A DNA stretch of 64,000 nucleotides. Source: Primorskyibacter sedentarius. Its GTDB lineage: Bacteria > Pseudomonadota > Alphaproteobacteria > Rhodobacterales > Rhodobacteraceae. The stretch's first letter is position 1, and every line of letters starts with the position of its first letter. The stretch covers positions 62,001-126,000 of the forward strand of contig NZ_SLZU01000007.1 in assembly GCF_004342065.1 (NCBI RefSeq). Reading direction: 5' to 3'. The notes under the pieces are model-generated. The model saw only the letters and a list, made by a program, of their open reading frames with translations, was not told the origin of the DNA and searched no databases. Below are positions 63,632 to 64,000 of the stretch, in pieces. The translations under genes and the position numbers were made by a program.

Positions 63632-64000
63632 GTGACAGAGCCCACCGCCCGCCCTGACCGGCCCGAGAAGATCCGTTGCGATGCCTGTCCGGTGATGTGC
63701 TACATCGCCGATGGCCGTTCGGGTGCATGCGATCGCTACGCCAATGACGCGGGCGTGCTGGTGCGGCTCGACCCGCTGACCATTCTGGAAAACCGCGATT
63801 CTGACGCGGCGGTCGTCCCGTTCCTTGATCGCGAATGGGATGGCGAGCTGGTCAGCGGAGAGGATACATTCATCACCGCCGTGGGGTCGGGGACAACCTA
63901 TCCCGACTACAAGCCCGCGCCGTTCATTGTCGCCTCAAAGACCGCAGATGCCGACATGATCACCGTGGTGACCGAAGGCATTTTTTCCTATTGCGGCGCA
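63632..64000 (+). CDS. 6-hydroxynicotinate reductase-like FeS protein, 3'-truncated by window edge
   Basis: The first 123 codons are visible. The N-terminus carries cysteines C16, C19, C23 and C33 (RCDACPVMCYIADGRSGACDRY), suggesting an FeS cluster, then VRLDPLTILENRDSDAAVVPF and TTYPDYKPAPFIV. I recognise this as the Hnr-type protein annotated as 6-hydroxynicotinate reductase; in Eubacterium barkeri that enzyme reductively dearomatises 6-hydroxynicotinate. The GTG at 63632 has GGAG eight bases upstream; the ATG two bases before is followed by TGA and is not used. It is divergent from the xdh operon with a shared operator type. Confidence 0.8.
   Translation, partial: MTEPTARPDRPEKIRCDACPVMCYIADGRSGACDRYANDAGVLVRLDPLTILENRDSDAAVVPFLDREWDGELVSGEDTFITAVGSGTTYPDYKPAPFIVASKTADADMITVVTEGIFSYCGA

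Noticed and set aside
1-64000. CRISPR arrays, insertion sequences or rRNA operons
   Set aside because: Reading through the window showed no regularly spaced repeats, transposase genes or rRNA-like sequence.

Overview
This GC-rich window (roughly 60-65% G+C by eye) looks like a chromosomal segment of an alphaproteobacterium of the Rhodobacterales (Roseobacter group / Rhodobacteraceae sensu lato). The pointers are a gene-transfer-agent-type endolysin/holin pair, a divergent DUF6456/DUF6477 pair, lipA and ratA on one strand, a lexA-comEC-gltX-gltA block, an alphaproteobacterial SOS box (GAAC-N7-GAAC) and a perfect TTAA-N7-TTAAC CtrA-type box. I saw no rRNA, tRNA, insertion sequence, integrase or CRISPR array.

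Layout. 1-12.3 kb is mostly housekeeping: the 3' end of an ammonium transporter gene, ratA, hpt, a LysR gene divergent from a cytochrome c' / diheme cytochrome c pair, lipA, a Prx5-type peroxiredoxin, the DUF6456/DUF6477 pair, a non-pyrrolysine MttB-family methyltransferase, a DUF2270 membrane protein that seems to lack a normal start codon, and guaA. 12.6-27.6 kb is an accessory catabolic cluster between guaA and lexA. It holds three cytoplasmic Cys-type sulfatases, an M14 aspartoacylase-like deacylase, an M81 (MlrC-like) metallopeptidase, an enolase-superfamily enzyme, a split Dpp-type ABC importer and a GntR/FCD regulator. Its three promoter regions each carry a near-identical palindrome (consensus ATYGTATACGAT). 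A fourth, perfect copy sits alone at 34.0 kb in a gene-free gap.

27.9-49.4 kb is again largely core: lexA, comEC, gltX, gltA, a crotonase, then a long minus-strand series (indolepyruvate oxidoreductase, acyltransferase, murI, argC, ccmE, GTA-type endolysin, holin, ccmF, ccmH), a LysR gene and purL. The lysis pair lies inside the cytochrome c maturation series. 49.4-55.5 kb holds a P-loop sulfotransferase-like gene, bolA, a tiny membrane-protein gene and a monothiol glutaredoxin gene, then zapA with a coiled-coil partner, tkt and a second sulfotransferase gene.

55.8-64.0 kb is a second catabolic locus. A minus-strand operon encodes a xanthine-dehydrogenase-type FAD subunit, an FeS+Mo fusion subunit and hydantoinase/oxoprolinase A and B. 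It is divergent from the start of a 6-hydroxynicotinate reductase-like gene that runs off the window. Both promoters carry a closely related 16-bp palindrome. The combination suggests hydroxylation, reductive dearomatisation and ATP-driven ring opening of an N-heterocycle.

The best candidates for undescribed biology are the palindrome-controlled sulfatase/peptidase/ABC regulon, the N-heterocycle locus with its paired operators, and the orphan operator in the gltA-crotonase gap. Family names come from motif recognition without database searches; pathway assignments are inference.
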